A stretch of 54,674 nt of DNA from Heterostelium multicystogenum (taxonomy: Eukaryota > Evosea > Eumycetozoa > Acytosteliales > Acytosteliaceae): assembly GCA_003667245.1 (NCBI GenBank), contig RCNN01000191.1, positions 1 through 54,674 on the forward strand. Direction: 5' to 3'. A program made the position numbers and the translations under genes. The notes beneath the pieces were generated by a model. The model saw only the letters and a program-made list of their open reading frames with translations, ran no database searches and was not told the origin of the DNA. The number at the start of each line of letters is the position of its first letter. Position 1 is the first letter of the stretch. Positions 38,359 through 46,710 of this stretch are shown here, piece after piece.

Positions 38359-39069
38359 TCAGCCGTGAACCGAGAAGGTAACTTCCACCGGGTTAAGGTC
38401 ATTGATAGGCACAATGTCCTGAGGGCAGGCTGACATCACCACGATAACGTCCATGTCTGCACGGATTTCAACGTAGTCCCCGGCTGTGGATACCGGCGGC
38501 AGCCATTCAACAGTGTAATCAGGCTTGACCGGAATGTTCATCCACAGATTGAAAGGCTGCGGAACTTCATGGGAGCGCAGACCAATAGCCTGCAAGGCCA
38601 GACGCATGTTATCCGCGCAGCTGTCGTGATAACCCTCGACTCCCAGGTTGGTGTAGCGGTGCAGGTCACACGCAGCCATCAAGGTGTCGTGAATGCCGGG
38701 TGAGGTGTCGGTCAACAAGGTACCGATCGTGCGGCGGCGGTTACTGAACAGCGCGTCGCCAGTCTTGGGAATGATGCTGTTGCAATGCGCGCGAGCATGT
38801 TCCATCGATAGGAATTCGCTCATGTCTTCGCTGTTGAACAACCAGGTGTCACATACCTGGGTGCCGTGAGTGTTGACGATTTTGATGACCTGGCCAGCTT
38901 TCAGGCGGACGGCGCGGCCACAACGGGCAGGCACTGTGTAACTTTCGCCCAGGACTGGAGTGCCATCGGCCGAGATCGGTTCTTTCAACGTGGCGTTGAT
39001 GCCCAGCGAGGAGCCATTGTCGGGCTGGCAGCAGGCCGGATAGTCGTGGCTATGGGTAATATTGGTCAT
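38359..39069 (-). CDS. DUF1989 (urea-carboxylase-associated family) protein
   Basis: 236 residues, intact, cytoplasmic. ATG at 39069. Family segments: YTVPARCGRAVRLKAGQVIK with IVNTHGTQVCDTWLFNSEDM, MEHARAHCNSIIPKTGDALF, SNRRRTIGTLLTDTSPGIHD, and YHDSCADNMRLALQAIGL with PFNLWMNIPV. Two members of this family were shown to be the carboxyguanidine deiminase subunits CgdA and CgdB of guanidine assimilation, so a hydrolytic or deiminating step on a guanidino/ureido compound is plausible. Here it is a single protein beside an M20 carbamoylase-like gene, and its own substrate is unknown. Confidence 0.85.
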   Translation of the reverse strand: MTNITHSHDYPACCQPDNGSSLGINATLKEPISADGTPVLGESYTVPARCGRAVRLKAGQVIKIVNTHGTQVCDTWLFNSEDMSEFLSMEHARAHCNSIIPKTGDALFSNRRRTIGTLLTDTSPGIHDTLMAACDLHRYTNLGVEGYHDSCADNMRLALQAIGLRSHEVPQPFNLWMNIPVKPDYTVEWLPPVSTAGDYVEIRADMDVIVVMSACPQDIVPINDLNPVEVTFSVHG

Positions 39070-39085
39070 ATGAGTTCCTATGGGT

Positions 39086-40319
39086 TCAGGGTTGTTCTGC
39101 AAGTGCAACCAGGCTCCAGGCCAATGCCTGGGCGCCTGCTTTCAATTGCGCGGGATCTGTGAATTCCTTCGGGTTGTGGCTTATGCCGTCCCGGCTGGGT
39201 ACAAAAAGCATTGCTGTCGGACAGTGCCCGGCCAGATACATGGCGTCGTGGAAGGCGCCAGAACGTATCGATTGCCAAGTCAGTCCTGTGGCGTCGCAGG
39301 CGTTCTCCAACACATTGATGACCTGATGATCGAACGCGGTCGGGCTGTGGCTGAACAGGCTGGTCAGTTCGGCGTCGGCAGGCAGGCAGGCACTGAGGGC
39401 ATTATCGAAGGCTTCGAGTACAGCCGGATCGGCGTGGCGGAAGTCGATGCTGAAGGTTGCTTCACCGGCAATCGTGTTGATTGCATTGGGCGAGACGTTC
39501 CAGCGTCCGAATGTCAGGCGCTTGTCGTCACCGGCAAGTTGTTCGGCCAGCGCGTCGATGCGGCCGAGGGATTCCATGGCGAGCAACAACGCATCGCGCC
39601 GCATGTGCGTCGGCGTGGTTCCTGCGTGTGCCGAAGCACCCTTGCAGCGCACTTGATACCAGCGCACGCCCTGAATACCCGAAACCACTCCCAGCGGGAC
39701 ATTGGCTTGCTCCAATATCGGGCCTTGCTCAATGTGCAACTCGACAAAGGCGTGTGTGGCGATTTTTTTCGCGCTGTGGCAGTTCGGCAAAGCGCAGGGC
39801 GTGAGCGTCCAGTGCCTCTCCTACCGATATACCCGCAGCGTCAAGGTTGTTTCGATAAGTCTCCAGTCGCGCCGGGTCTACGTAGGCGCTGGAGCCCATC
39901 GCTCCTGGACTGAAGCGGCTGCCTTCTTCGTTAGTCCAGACCACCACTTCGATCGGGCGACGGGTGCTGACGTTGAGTTCTGCCAACGCATACAGACATT
40001 CAAGCCCGGCCATCACCCCGTAACAGCCGTCAAGCTTCCCGCCTGTGGGTTGGGTGTCGACGTGGCTCCCGGTCATCACTGGCGTTAAGTCCTCACGGCC
40101 TTCGCGGCGTATGAACAGGTTGGCGCTGGCGTCGGTCCACACTTTGCAGTCCAGTTTTCGGGCTTCTTCAATCAGCCAGGCGCGGGCCAGGAAGTCTTCT
40201 TCGGACAACGCCTGACGGTTCATTCCGCCATCGATGCCGGGCCCGAAGGTTGCCAGGGTCTCCAACAAACGCTGCAGTCGTTCCGATGAAACGGCCTGCA
40301 TCACTTGATCGGCAATCAT
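39086..40319 (-). pseudogene. M20-family N-carbamoyl amino-acid / allantoate amidohydrolase-like enzyme, one frameshift
   Basis: Zn/Mn-dependent amidohydrolase of the hydantoinase/carbamoylase (AllC/HyuC/AmaB) type. From ATG at 40319: MNRQALSEEDFLARAWLIEE, metal-site TGSHVDTQPTGGKLDG, catalytic VVVWTNEEGSRFSPGAMGS. T7 instead of T6 (plus strand 39763-39769) breaks the frame; restored, it reads ELPQREKIATHAFVELHIEQ and continues with GPILEQ, RRDALLLAMESLGRID and GISHNPKEF to 39086. About 411 residues, the usual length. In this context it may remove the carbamoyl group from an N-carbamoyl amino acid such as carbamoylsarcosine; allantoate is an alternative. Start overlaps the ATPase stop. Confidence 0.85.
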
Positions 40320-41122
40320 GGGGTCACCTGCACGCGTGGAGTGAGGCTGCGGTTAAACCAGGGGCTGAGAAACTGCTGTAAGCGTTCCGTCTTTGGTGCC
40401 TGAAACAGTGCCTGCGGAGTACCGGTTTCAATAATTTTTCCTGCTTCCATAAACACTACCTGACTGGATATCTGTGCAGCGAAGCTCATTTCATGGGTCA
40501 CCATCACCATGGTCATGCCATCGTTCGCAAGGCTGCGAATGACCTGCAGTACTTCCTCGACCAATTCCGGGTCCAGCGCCGAGGTCGGTTCGTCGAGCAG
40601 CATCAACCGCGGTTTTACTGCCAGTGCCCGGGCAATGCCGACGCGTTGCTGCTGTCCGCCGGAGAGGCGAGCGGGGTACGCATCCGCCTTGGCGCTCAGG
40701 CCGACCCGTGCCAGTGCCTGATCAGCCAGGTTGCGCGCCTCGGCCTTGGCGATTTTCTTGCCGAGTACCAAAGGCGCCATGACGTTGTCGCGCACGGTCA
40801 TGTGCGGCCACAGATTGAATTGCTGGAACACCATGGACAGCGGGTTGCGCACCTCATCGATCTTGGCTTCGCTGTCGCGGTCGGCTTCACGTCTGCCCGG
40901 TCCGCTATAGCCCAGCAGTTGACCATCGATCCATATCTCTCCCTCGTCATAGCGCTCAAGGAAATTCATACAGCGCAGGGCGGTGGTTTTTCCTGATCCT
41001 GAAGGCCCGATCAAAGACACGATTTCACCGGCTTGTACGCTCAGGTCAAACTCACTGAGCACACGGTGCGAGCCATAGGATTTGCCAACGCCACGCAAGT
41101 TGAGAAGCGGAAGGGTATTCAT
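40316..41122 (-). CDS. ABC importer ATPase (polar amino-acid type)
   Basis: 268 residues, intact. Walker A LIGPSGSGKTTALRCMNFLE, Q-loop SMVFQQFNLWPHM, signature LSGGQQQRVGIARALAVKP, Walker B LMLLDEPTSALDPELVEE and H-loop VTHEMSFAAQ. It follows its permease by 4 bp and overlaps the hydrolase gene by 4 bp, so transport and hydrolysis are tightly co-expressed. Paralogous to the ATPase at 24683. Confidence 0.93.
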   Translation of the reverse strand: MNTLPLLNLRGVGKSYGSHRVLSEFDLSVQAGEIVSLIGPSGSGKTTALRCMNFLERYDEGEIWIDGQLLGYSGPGRREADRDSEAKIDEVRNPLSMVFQQFNLWPHMTVRDNVMAPLVLGKKIAKAEARNLADQALARVGLSAKADAYPARLSGGQQQRVGIARALAVKPRLMLLDEPTSALDPELVEEVLQVIRSLANDGMTMVMVTHEMSFAAQISSQVVFMEAGKIIETGTPQALFQAPKTERLQQFLSPWFNRSLTPRVQVTP

Positions 41123-41126
41123 CTGT

Positions 41127-41776
41127 TCAGCCTCGTAGATGGCGTGTCATGCGCCGCCCCAGTGCGCTGGCTACAGCTGCGACCGACGAGGTCAGCAGCC
41201 AGTAGCTCAACACCAGCAGGGCATACGGCAATACGTAGGAAAGGTGGTGGATACGATGCGTCCGGCAGTCATGGTCAGTTCTGGCACGGTAATAATCGAG
41301 GTGACGGCGCTTTCCTTGATGGTCAGGATCACCTGATTGCCCAATAGCGGGAGGGCGAATGCCAGCGCTTGCGGCGCTTGTATGTGCCAGAACACCCGGC
41401 TGCGCGAAATGCCATGCACCCGCGCTGCTTCTACTTGACCGTTGGGCACACTGGCCCAGGCAGAGCGGAACAGCTCAGCAAAATAAGCAGCGCTGTATAA
41501 GGCCAGCGAGAGGATGCTTGCCTCGACGGCTTCCAGCCGTAGACCGATGACTGGCAGCCCGAAATAAATAATCGCGAGTTGGGCGAGAAAAGGTGTTCCG
41601 CGAATAAGCCACACGTAAACGCGATAGATCGCTACAAATCCTGGGGCCGCCATGCGCAAGGCGTTGATCCCGAATCCCAGCAGTAAGCCCATGGCAGCGG
41701 CAGTCAGGCTAATACCCAGCGTGACAAGCAGTGCATTGGCGAAATCCGGGAGATAACTCAATAATTCTTGCATCAC
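41127..41776 (-). pseudogene. ABC importer permease 2, frameshifted near its end
   Basis: HisM/GlnP-type permease. ATG at 41776 (overlap with the previous gene): VTLGISLTAAAMGLLLGFGI, WLIRGTPFLAQLAIIYFG, AELFRSAWASVPNGQVEAAR, LPLLGNQVILTIKESAVTSI. After RIVSTTF the long frame ends early. In the other frame it continues YVLPYALLVLSYWLLTSSVA and ends RRMTRHLRG at 41127, so the indel is near 41245. Otherwise normal in length and motifs. Confidence 0.85.
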
Positions 41777-42432
41777 TTGAGCTCCTTCCAGCGACGTTCC
41801 AGCAGGCTGCCGAGCACGCTCAACAGGCTTGTCAGCACGAGATAAAACAAGCCCGCCACCAGATACACCTCAAGCGGGCGGTAAGTCTGCGAAACCAGCT
41901 GCTGGCTGACGCGCATCAAATCAGTGATGGAAATGACCGAAACCACGGCTGAAACCTTGATCACATCGATCAACTCGGAGATCAGCGCGGGTGAGGTGAG
42001 GCGCAACACTTGTGGCAGTTGGATATGAAAAAGCGTGTTGTATTTGCCGATGGCAAACACGGCCGCCGCTTCCATCTGGCCCTTGGGGATTGCGGCGAAA
42101 CCGCTGCTCAGAATCTGCGACTGATAAGCCGCCGTGTTCAGCGCTAGGGCTACAGCAGCAGCCACCATGGGTGGCACATCCAGGCCCAGGGCTGATGGGA
42201 GATAGAACAGAAGCAGCAGCTGCGCCAGCATGGGCGTGCCACGAAAGAAACTGACATACACCCGGGTGAATGCTCTGCCGGCAGGGCTGCGACCATTGGC
42301 AATCAGATGAATTACTACGCCGAGAATGAAACCCAGCAGCATGCCGATGGCGCACAACCACAATGTGGTTGTTGCACCGTCGATCAAGGCAGGCCAATAG
42401 AGCGCGAGACGGCTGCTGAAATCATTCATCAT
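41773..42432 (-). CDS. ABC importer permease 1 (HisQ/GlnP type)
   Basis: 219 residues, intact. ATG at 42432 (a second ATG follows directly). GATTTLWLCAIGMLLGFILG, SFFRGTPMLAQLLLLFYLP, then the EAA loop KGQMEAAAVFAIGKYNTLFH with IQLPQVLRLTSPALISELID, and LEVYLVAGLFYLVLTSLLSV. Overlaps the next permease by 4 bp. Paralogous to the permease at 23352. Confidence 0.92.
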   Translation of the reverse strand: MMNDFSSRLALYWPALIDGATTTLWLCAIGMLLGFILGVVIHLIANGRSPAGRAFTRVYVSFFRGTPMLAQLLLLFYLPSALGLDVPPMVAAAVALALNTAAYQSQILSSGFAAIPKGQMEAAAVFAIGKYNTLFHIQLPQVLRLTSPALISELIDVIKVSAVVSVISITDLMRVSQQLVSQTYRPLEVYLVAGLFYLVLTSLLSVLGSLLERRWKELK

Positions 42433-42439
42433 CAGCGGC

Positions 42440-43288
42440 TCAGATGCTCGGTACTGGCATGGCATCAGCAGGCAAGTCCATGGTGAAACCAAACCACTTA
42501 TCTTGCAGCGTCTTTAAGGTGCCATCTTTTCCTGCACGGGCAATGCCCTCGCTAAATAGCTTCACCAGGCTTGCGCTGTCAGCATCCTTGCGACCGACCC
42601 AGCCGAAATACGTCACTGGACCCACCATCTCCGGCAGCGTTGTGAAAAGCCCCGGACGAGCTTTCATCAATGGGCCTAGGTTGGAAAGCGACTGTGCCAC
42701 GCCATCGAGACGACCATTGGCCAGATCCGCATAAGCTTCATCGAAGCTCACATACTCTTTGATCCGCTTGAGGCCCGGTTGGCCTTCAGCTTTGAGCTTG
42801 GTGTCCAGTGCTTGTAGCACTGCCAGCTGGCCGGAACCTGCCTGAGAGCCAATCACCCGACCGTTCAAGTCGGTCAATGCCTTGATATTGTTATCGTCGG
42901 CGCGCTTGAGCAATGCAACGGTGGACTCGGCAATGGGGACGGTAAAGGCGAATTGCTCAAAACGCGCTTTATTGACTGTCACTGATGTCACGACGAAGTC
43001 GAATTTACGGGTATCCAAGCCTGGCAAAATCCCCTGGAACGGTAGATCGAGCTGGCGCACCTTAACGCCGGGCAAGTCAGCATCCAGTACGTAATGCATC
43101 AGGTCTGCGCCATAGCCGACAATCTTGCCATTTTCTACCGACTCGAACGGCGCGAAACGCGCCTCGGTGGCAACGACTATCTCGTTTTTCTGCTTGATGC
43201 GCTGCAGCAAATCGTCTGCGTGCGCTAGAGAAATACTGCACAGCGTGACGAGCGACAGCGAGAGTGCTTTTAGAGTGAAACGCGTCAT
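42440..43288 (-). CDS. ABC importer substrate-binding protein (polar amino-acid type)
   Basis: 282 residues, intact. ATG at 43288 chosen because AAGGGGA lies just upstream and a Sec signal peptide (LKALSLSLVTLCSISLAHA) follows at once. Body: KNEIVVATEARFAPFESVEN, DLPFQGILPGLDTRKFDFVV, NGRVIGSQAGSGQLAVLQAL, YVSFDEAYADLANGRLDGVA, FGWVGRKDADSASLVKLFSE. Closely related to the binding protein at 22468. First gene of an operon that continues through both permeases, the ATPase, the M20 hydrolase and probably the DUF1989 gene. An operator-like palindrome lies 30 bp upstream. Confidence 0.93.
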   Translation of the reverse strand: MTRFTLKALSLSLVTLCSISLAHADDLLQRIKQKNEIVVATEARFAPFESVENGKIVGYGADLMHYVLDADLPGVKVRQLDLPFQGILPGLDTRKFDFVVTSVTVNKARFEQFAFTVPIAESTVALLKRADDNNIKALTDLNGRVIGSQAGSGQLAVLQALDTKLKAEGQPGLKRIKEYVSFDEAYADLANGRLDGVAQSLSNLGPLMKARPGLFTTLPEMVGPVTYFGWVGRKDADSASLVKLFSEGIARAGKDGTLKTLQDKWFGFTMDLPADAMPVPSI

Positions 43289-43317
43289 TGGTATTCCCCT
43301 TGAATTCCTCAAATTGT

Positions 43318-43336
43318 TATTCAAGTAACTTGAATA
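43318..43336 (-). promoter_or_regulatory. Palindromic operator TATTCAAGT-A-ACTTGAATA before the second ABC operon
   Basis: Perfect 9-bp arms around one base, centred 39 bp upstream of the binding-protein start. It shares the core TTCAAGTnACTTGAA with the site before the BMP operon (37206-37222). Confidence 0.75.
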
Positions 43337-44073
43337 TTAATACAAGAGCATGAAGCGTGCCAGGAGGTAGCTTGCGCGAATAGGGGCGTAGGAGAGGATG
43401 GGAAGTCGGGAGAGGTGCGCTAATTGCGTGCGATAGCAGGTGTTACGCATTGATGTGGTGCGCAGTGTGTGGGTGGTGTCTGTAGTGCTTGGATGTGCCG
43501 ACGCTGCTCGGGTGCTTGTTCGTGGGGCGGGGGAAAAAACGCAGTGCTTACATATGTCCTAACGAGTAACTATTCAGAGCTCGAAAGCAGTCGGTCACTA
43601 ATGGCAGCTTTGGTCAGCTTGAACGCCTTGGCACGCTTTGCAGGGTTGGCGAGAGCCGGAAGTTTGAACTCTGAGACGGCAGGCTACGATTGCGAGGCAT
43701 TCGATTGAAACCGAACGCATGATCATTGACCTACAGTGATTAGCACGGAATGTCCGCAATTGGCCGATTTCTGGCTTTAGTCAACTGCTTTACGTAGAGC
43801 CGCAGCAACGGTAATGGGCAATGCTACATCTGGCTGGGATCAGTCGACCACTACATAGCGACTGGGTTCCGGCTCCGAGGTTTTGACGTTACCAAGACGT
43901 ATCAGGTGCTCGCGAACGTCAAGCTGGTCCAAAGTAATCTATTCGGGCCATTCAGAGAGTCGCTGAGCATCGTAATTCCCAACTTAAAATAATGAGTACA
44001 TAATCAAGTCCATCAGCGGTATGCTGAGCGACAGAAAGCTGAAGCTTTCAATGATTTAGAGGATGAGTTATGA
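43337..44073. other. Intergenic stretch up to the putative attachment site
   Basis: About 740 bp with no recognisable gene. One 79-codon plus-strand ORF (43469..43708) has no family resemblance. The region ends at the partial tRNA-Asp copy at 44074, so this is probably the outer edge of the acquired region. Confidence 0.5.
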
Positions 44074-44156
44074 TCCCGTCCGCTGCGCCATATTCGGTCA
44101 CCTGGAACGCTGAACGCCAGGTACCACAGGAAGCCCGCTCATTGAGCGGGCTTTTT
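44074..44156 (+). repeat. Partial copy of the tRNA-Asp 3' end and its downstream region (candidate attachment site)
   Basis: TCCCGTCCGCTGCGCCA at 44074-44090 is the 3' end of tRNA-Asp, and the next 65 bp, including the hairpin GCCCGCTC-ATT-GAGCGGGC, match the sequence following the intact tRNA-Asp (48617..48702) almost base for base, with one A missing at 44096. The 5' part of a tRNA is absent. Such a fragment is what remains at the distal end of an island integrated into a tRNA gene. It coincides with the change from catabolic cargo to core genes. Confidence 0.65.
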
Positions 44157-44188
44157 GCTGTCTGGGGTTTGCTAAAACCATCAGTCAG

Positions 44189-44229
44189 AAAAACGCCCCC
44201 GATCATGTACCGTGATCGGGGGCGTTTTT
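44189..44229 (-). terminator. Strong bidirectional terminator after the TonB receptor gene
   Basis: A stem of about 17 bp: AAAAACGCCCCCGATCA (44189-44205) pairs with TGATCGGGGGCGTTTTT (44213-44229), with a 7-nt loop. T-runs on both strands. It lies 9 bp beyond the receptor stop codon. Confidence 0.92.
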
Positions 44230-44237
44230 GATTGGGT

Positions 44238-46661
44238 TCAGAAATCCCAGCGGGTGGTGACCATAAAGTTGCGCGGCTCACCATAAGCGGCGGAGTTATA
44301 GAAGCCGATGTTGGTGTAGTAGGACTTGTCGAAGATGTTGTTGACGTTCAGCGTCGCCGACACGTTCTTGGTGATCTGGTAACGGGTCATCAAGTCCACC
44401 AGCCAGTACGCCTCCTGGGAGAACTCTTCATAACCGCCATGGGGGGTGTTGTAGATGTCCTGCCAGCCCACGCTTTGCCAGCGCACGCCACCGCCGACGG
44501 TCAGCTTGTCCAGGTCGCCTTTGAGCTTATAAGTGGTGTACAGCTTGACCTGGTCTTCGGGCTCGAACGTGGAAATCTTCTGGTCCTGGTCGTCACGCAC
44601 CACCTTGTGGGTGTAGCCGGCCTGAATCTGCCAGCCCGGGCTCAACTCGCCGGACACTTCAAGCTCGTAGCCCTTGGTGACGGCCTTGGTGCCTTTGTAG
44701 GCATAGTTCTGCGGTGTAGGTTTCAGGTTGTTGTAGTCGTCGTCGGAAACGGCGCGGTTGTTTTCATGGACCTCGAAGTACGCTGCGCTGGCGTTCAGGC
44801 GTCCGTCGAAGAAATCAGCCTTCATGCCCAGCTCGTAGTTTTGGCCTTCGTCCGGCTCAAGCAACTGGTTTTGCCGGTCGCGGTTGTAGTTCTCCTGGGG
44901 CATGAAGATATCGGTGTAGCTGGCGTAGACCGAGTAGGTTTCATCCAGGTCATACACCACGCCGACATACGGTACGAAGCGTCCGGTCTCGCGGTAGGAC
45001 GGGTTATTGCCGGTCAGGTGGTAATTGACCACGCGGCCACCGAGCAGCAGCTTCAGGTCATCGGCCAGGTTCAGGCGTGTGGTCATGTAGGCGCCGGTCT
45101 GGCGAATGGTGTCGTCGATGTATTGCTGCGGCGCGCCCCAGTAAGGTTGGGGGGCGTGGCCGTGCCAGTTATTGAAGTCGACGAGGTTGGGGGCGAGGTT
45201 CCAGTAGCCCTTGCCGTTCCAGTCCGAAATACCGATGGAGCCCCCCACCACCAGTTCATGCTCACGGCCGCCCAGGCTGAAGGGGCCGCTTGCGTACAGG
45301 TCGGCGGAGTCGCTGACGGTTTCCCCGGTGTATTTTTGCGAAGTGACATGTGCGGTGCCGTCTGCACGGGGCTCGTCACCCTGAATCGAAGCCATCAGTG
45401 CATGGTAGCCGTTGATCTTGTGGTCCAGTTGCAGTTTGGTCACCCAGCCGTTGCCGAGGTCATGTTCAAGCATGGCGAAGGCGGTACGGGTGTATTGCTC
45501 CCAACTGCTCCAGTTGGCCGCGTTGTTGAACGAGCGCTTTACGCTATTGCGATCGCCATTGGCGTTGATCAGCGGAAAACTGCCGGACCAGCTCGAGGCG
45601 GTGGGCAGGCTGTCCTGATAGTCGCCGCCCACGGTCAGCATCGTGTCGGGGGACAGGTCGAATTCCATGATGCCGTAGTACACCGGGCTTTTGCGCGAGT
45701 AACGGTCCATGAACGAGCGCTTGTCCTGATACGCCGCGACGGCCCGGCCACGGACGTTGCCGCTTTCGGTCATCGGGCCGCTGACGTCCAGTTCGCTGCG
45801 GTAGTTGTCCCAGGAGCCCGCGCCGAGGCTGGCATGGCCCTGGAAGTCAGCCGTGGGTTTCTTGCGCACCAGGTTGATCGTGGCACCCAATGAGCCGGCA
45901 CCCGTGAGCAGGCCGGTGGCGCCTTTAAGCACTTCGACCCGATCATAGATCGCCATGTCGCTCAGGGTATTGCCCGCCGAATAGGCGACGTTGCGCGCGG
46001 TGGAAGGAATGCCGTCGTACTGGAAGTTATTGATGGAGAAACCGCGGGCGTAGTAGTTGGTGCGGTCGGTGTCGAAGGCCGACACGGTGATGCCCGGGGT
46101 GTGGCGCATCACGTCGTCGACGTTGTTCAGGCCGAAATCATCCATGTGTTTGCGGGTGACGACGGTCACCGATTGCGGGGTTTCCTTGGGGGTCAGCACC
46201 AGCCGCGTCGCAGTCGCGATGCTGCCTGGAGTGTAGGAATCAGTCCCTTCAGTAACGTTGCCCAACTGGTTGGAGCTGACCTGGGTCGGGCCTAGTTCCA
46301 TGGCGTCGGTGGCCGCAGGGTCAGCTTCGAGCGCGTACACCTGATCACCTTTGATCACGCGGTAGCCGCTGCCCTGTAACAGCCTGCCGAACCCTGCGTC
46401 CACGCTATAAGTGCCTTTCAGCCCCGGCCCATTCAGCCCCTGCAGGTTCTGGGACTGGAACACGATAGCCACGCCCGCTTGCTGGGCGAACTGGTTAAGT
46501 GTGGCGCCCAGCGGCCCGGCAGGTATGTCGTAGGCTTGGGCCGCAACGGTTACCGTGTCGGCCTGGGCCAGATGGGTATTGAGCAGCGTCGTTGCGAGCA
46601 GTGTGAGGGTCAGCGGCGCGCTGCTCAGCAGGCGTCTGCGGGGTTTGGAAGGGAGCGGCAT
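44238..46661 (-). CDS. TonB-dependent ferrisiderophore receptor with signalling domain
   Basis: 807 residues, intact. Outer-membrane receptor of the FpvA/FoxA-like group. Signal peptide to about residue 34 (...LNTHLAQA), then the STN signalling domain (YDIPAGPLGATLNQFAQQAG with VAIVFQSQNLQGLNGPGLKG), the plug domain (PKETPQSVTVVTRKHMDDFG, YDRVEVLKGATGLLTGAGSL), and a 22-strand beta-barrel ending with the terminal Phe signal in NFMVTTRWDF. The STN domain and the adjacent FecR and FecI-type genes indicate cell-surface signalling: ligand binding activates the sigma factor for this gene. The siderophore is not predictable from sequence alone. Confidence 0.93.
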   Translation of the reverse strand: MPLPSKPRRRLLSSAPLTLTLLATTLLNTHLAQADTVTVAAQAYDIPAGPLGATLNQFAQQAGVAIVFQSQNLQGLNGPGLKGTYSVDAGFGRLLQGSGYRVIKGDQVYALEADPAATDAMELGPTQVSSNQLGNVTEGTDSYTPGSIATATRLVLTPKETPQSVTVVTRKHMDDFGLNNVDDVMRHTPGITVSAFDTDRTNYYARGFSINNFQYDGIPSTARNVAYSAGNTLSDMAIYDRVEVLKGATGLLTGAGSLGATINLVRKKPTADFQGHASLGAGSWDNYRSELDVSGPMTESGNVRGRAVAAYQDKRSFMDRYSRKSPVYYGIMEFDLSPDTMLTVGGDYQDSLPTASSWSGSFPLINANGDRNSVKRSFNNAANWSSWEQYTRTAFAMLEHDLGNGWVTKLQLDHKINGYHALMASIQGDEPRADGTAHVTSQKYTGETVSDSADLYASGPFSLGGREHELVVGGSIGISDWNGKGYWNLAPNLVDFNNWHGHAPQPYWGAPQQYIDDTIRQTGAYMTTRLNLADDLKLLLGGRVVNYHLTGNNPSYRETGRFVPYVGVVYDLDETYSVYASYTDIFMPQENYNRDRQNQLLEPDEGQNYELGMKADFFDGRLNASAAYFEVHENNRAVSDDDYNNLKPTPQNYAYKGTKAVTKGYELEVSGELSPGWQIQAGYTHKVVRDDQDQKISTFEPEDQVKLYTTYKLKGDLDKLTVGGGVRWQSVGWQDIYNTPHGGYEEFSQEAYWLVDLMTRYQITKNVSATLNVNNIFDKSYYTNIGFYNSAAYGEPRNFMVTTRWDF

Positions 46662-46710
46662 GACGATGGCAGTCCTTTAGTTATCGATATACCTTCCTTG
46701 ACGGGTAGCT

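Noticed and set aside
39080..39913. A 277-codon plus-strand ORF
   Set aside because: Antisense to the M20 hydrolase, which shows all metal-site and catalytic motifs on the minus strand.
44074..44090. A second tRNA-Asp gene
   Set aside because: Only the 3' 17 bases match. The acceptor 5' strand, D-arm and anticodon arm are absent, so it is a fragment and not a gene.
44232..45893. A 553-codon plus-strand ORF
   Set aside because: Antisense shadow of the TonB-dependent receptor. Its valine/glycine-rich translation has no domain, while the minus-strand receptor is complete.
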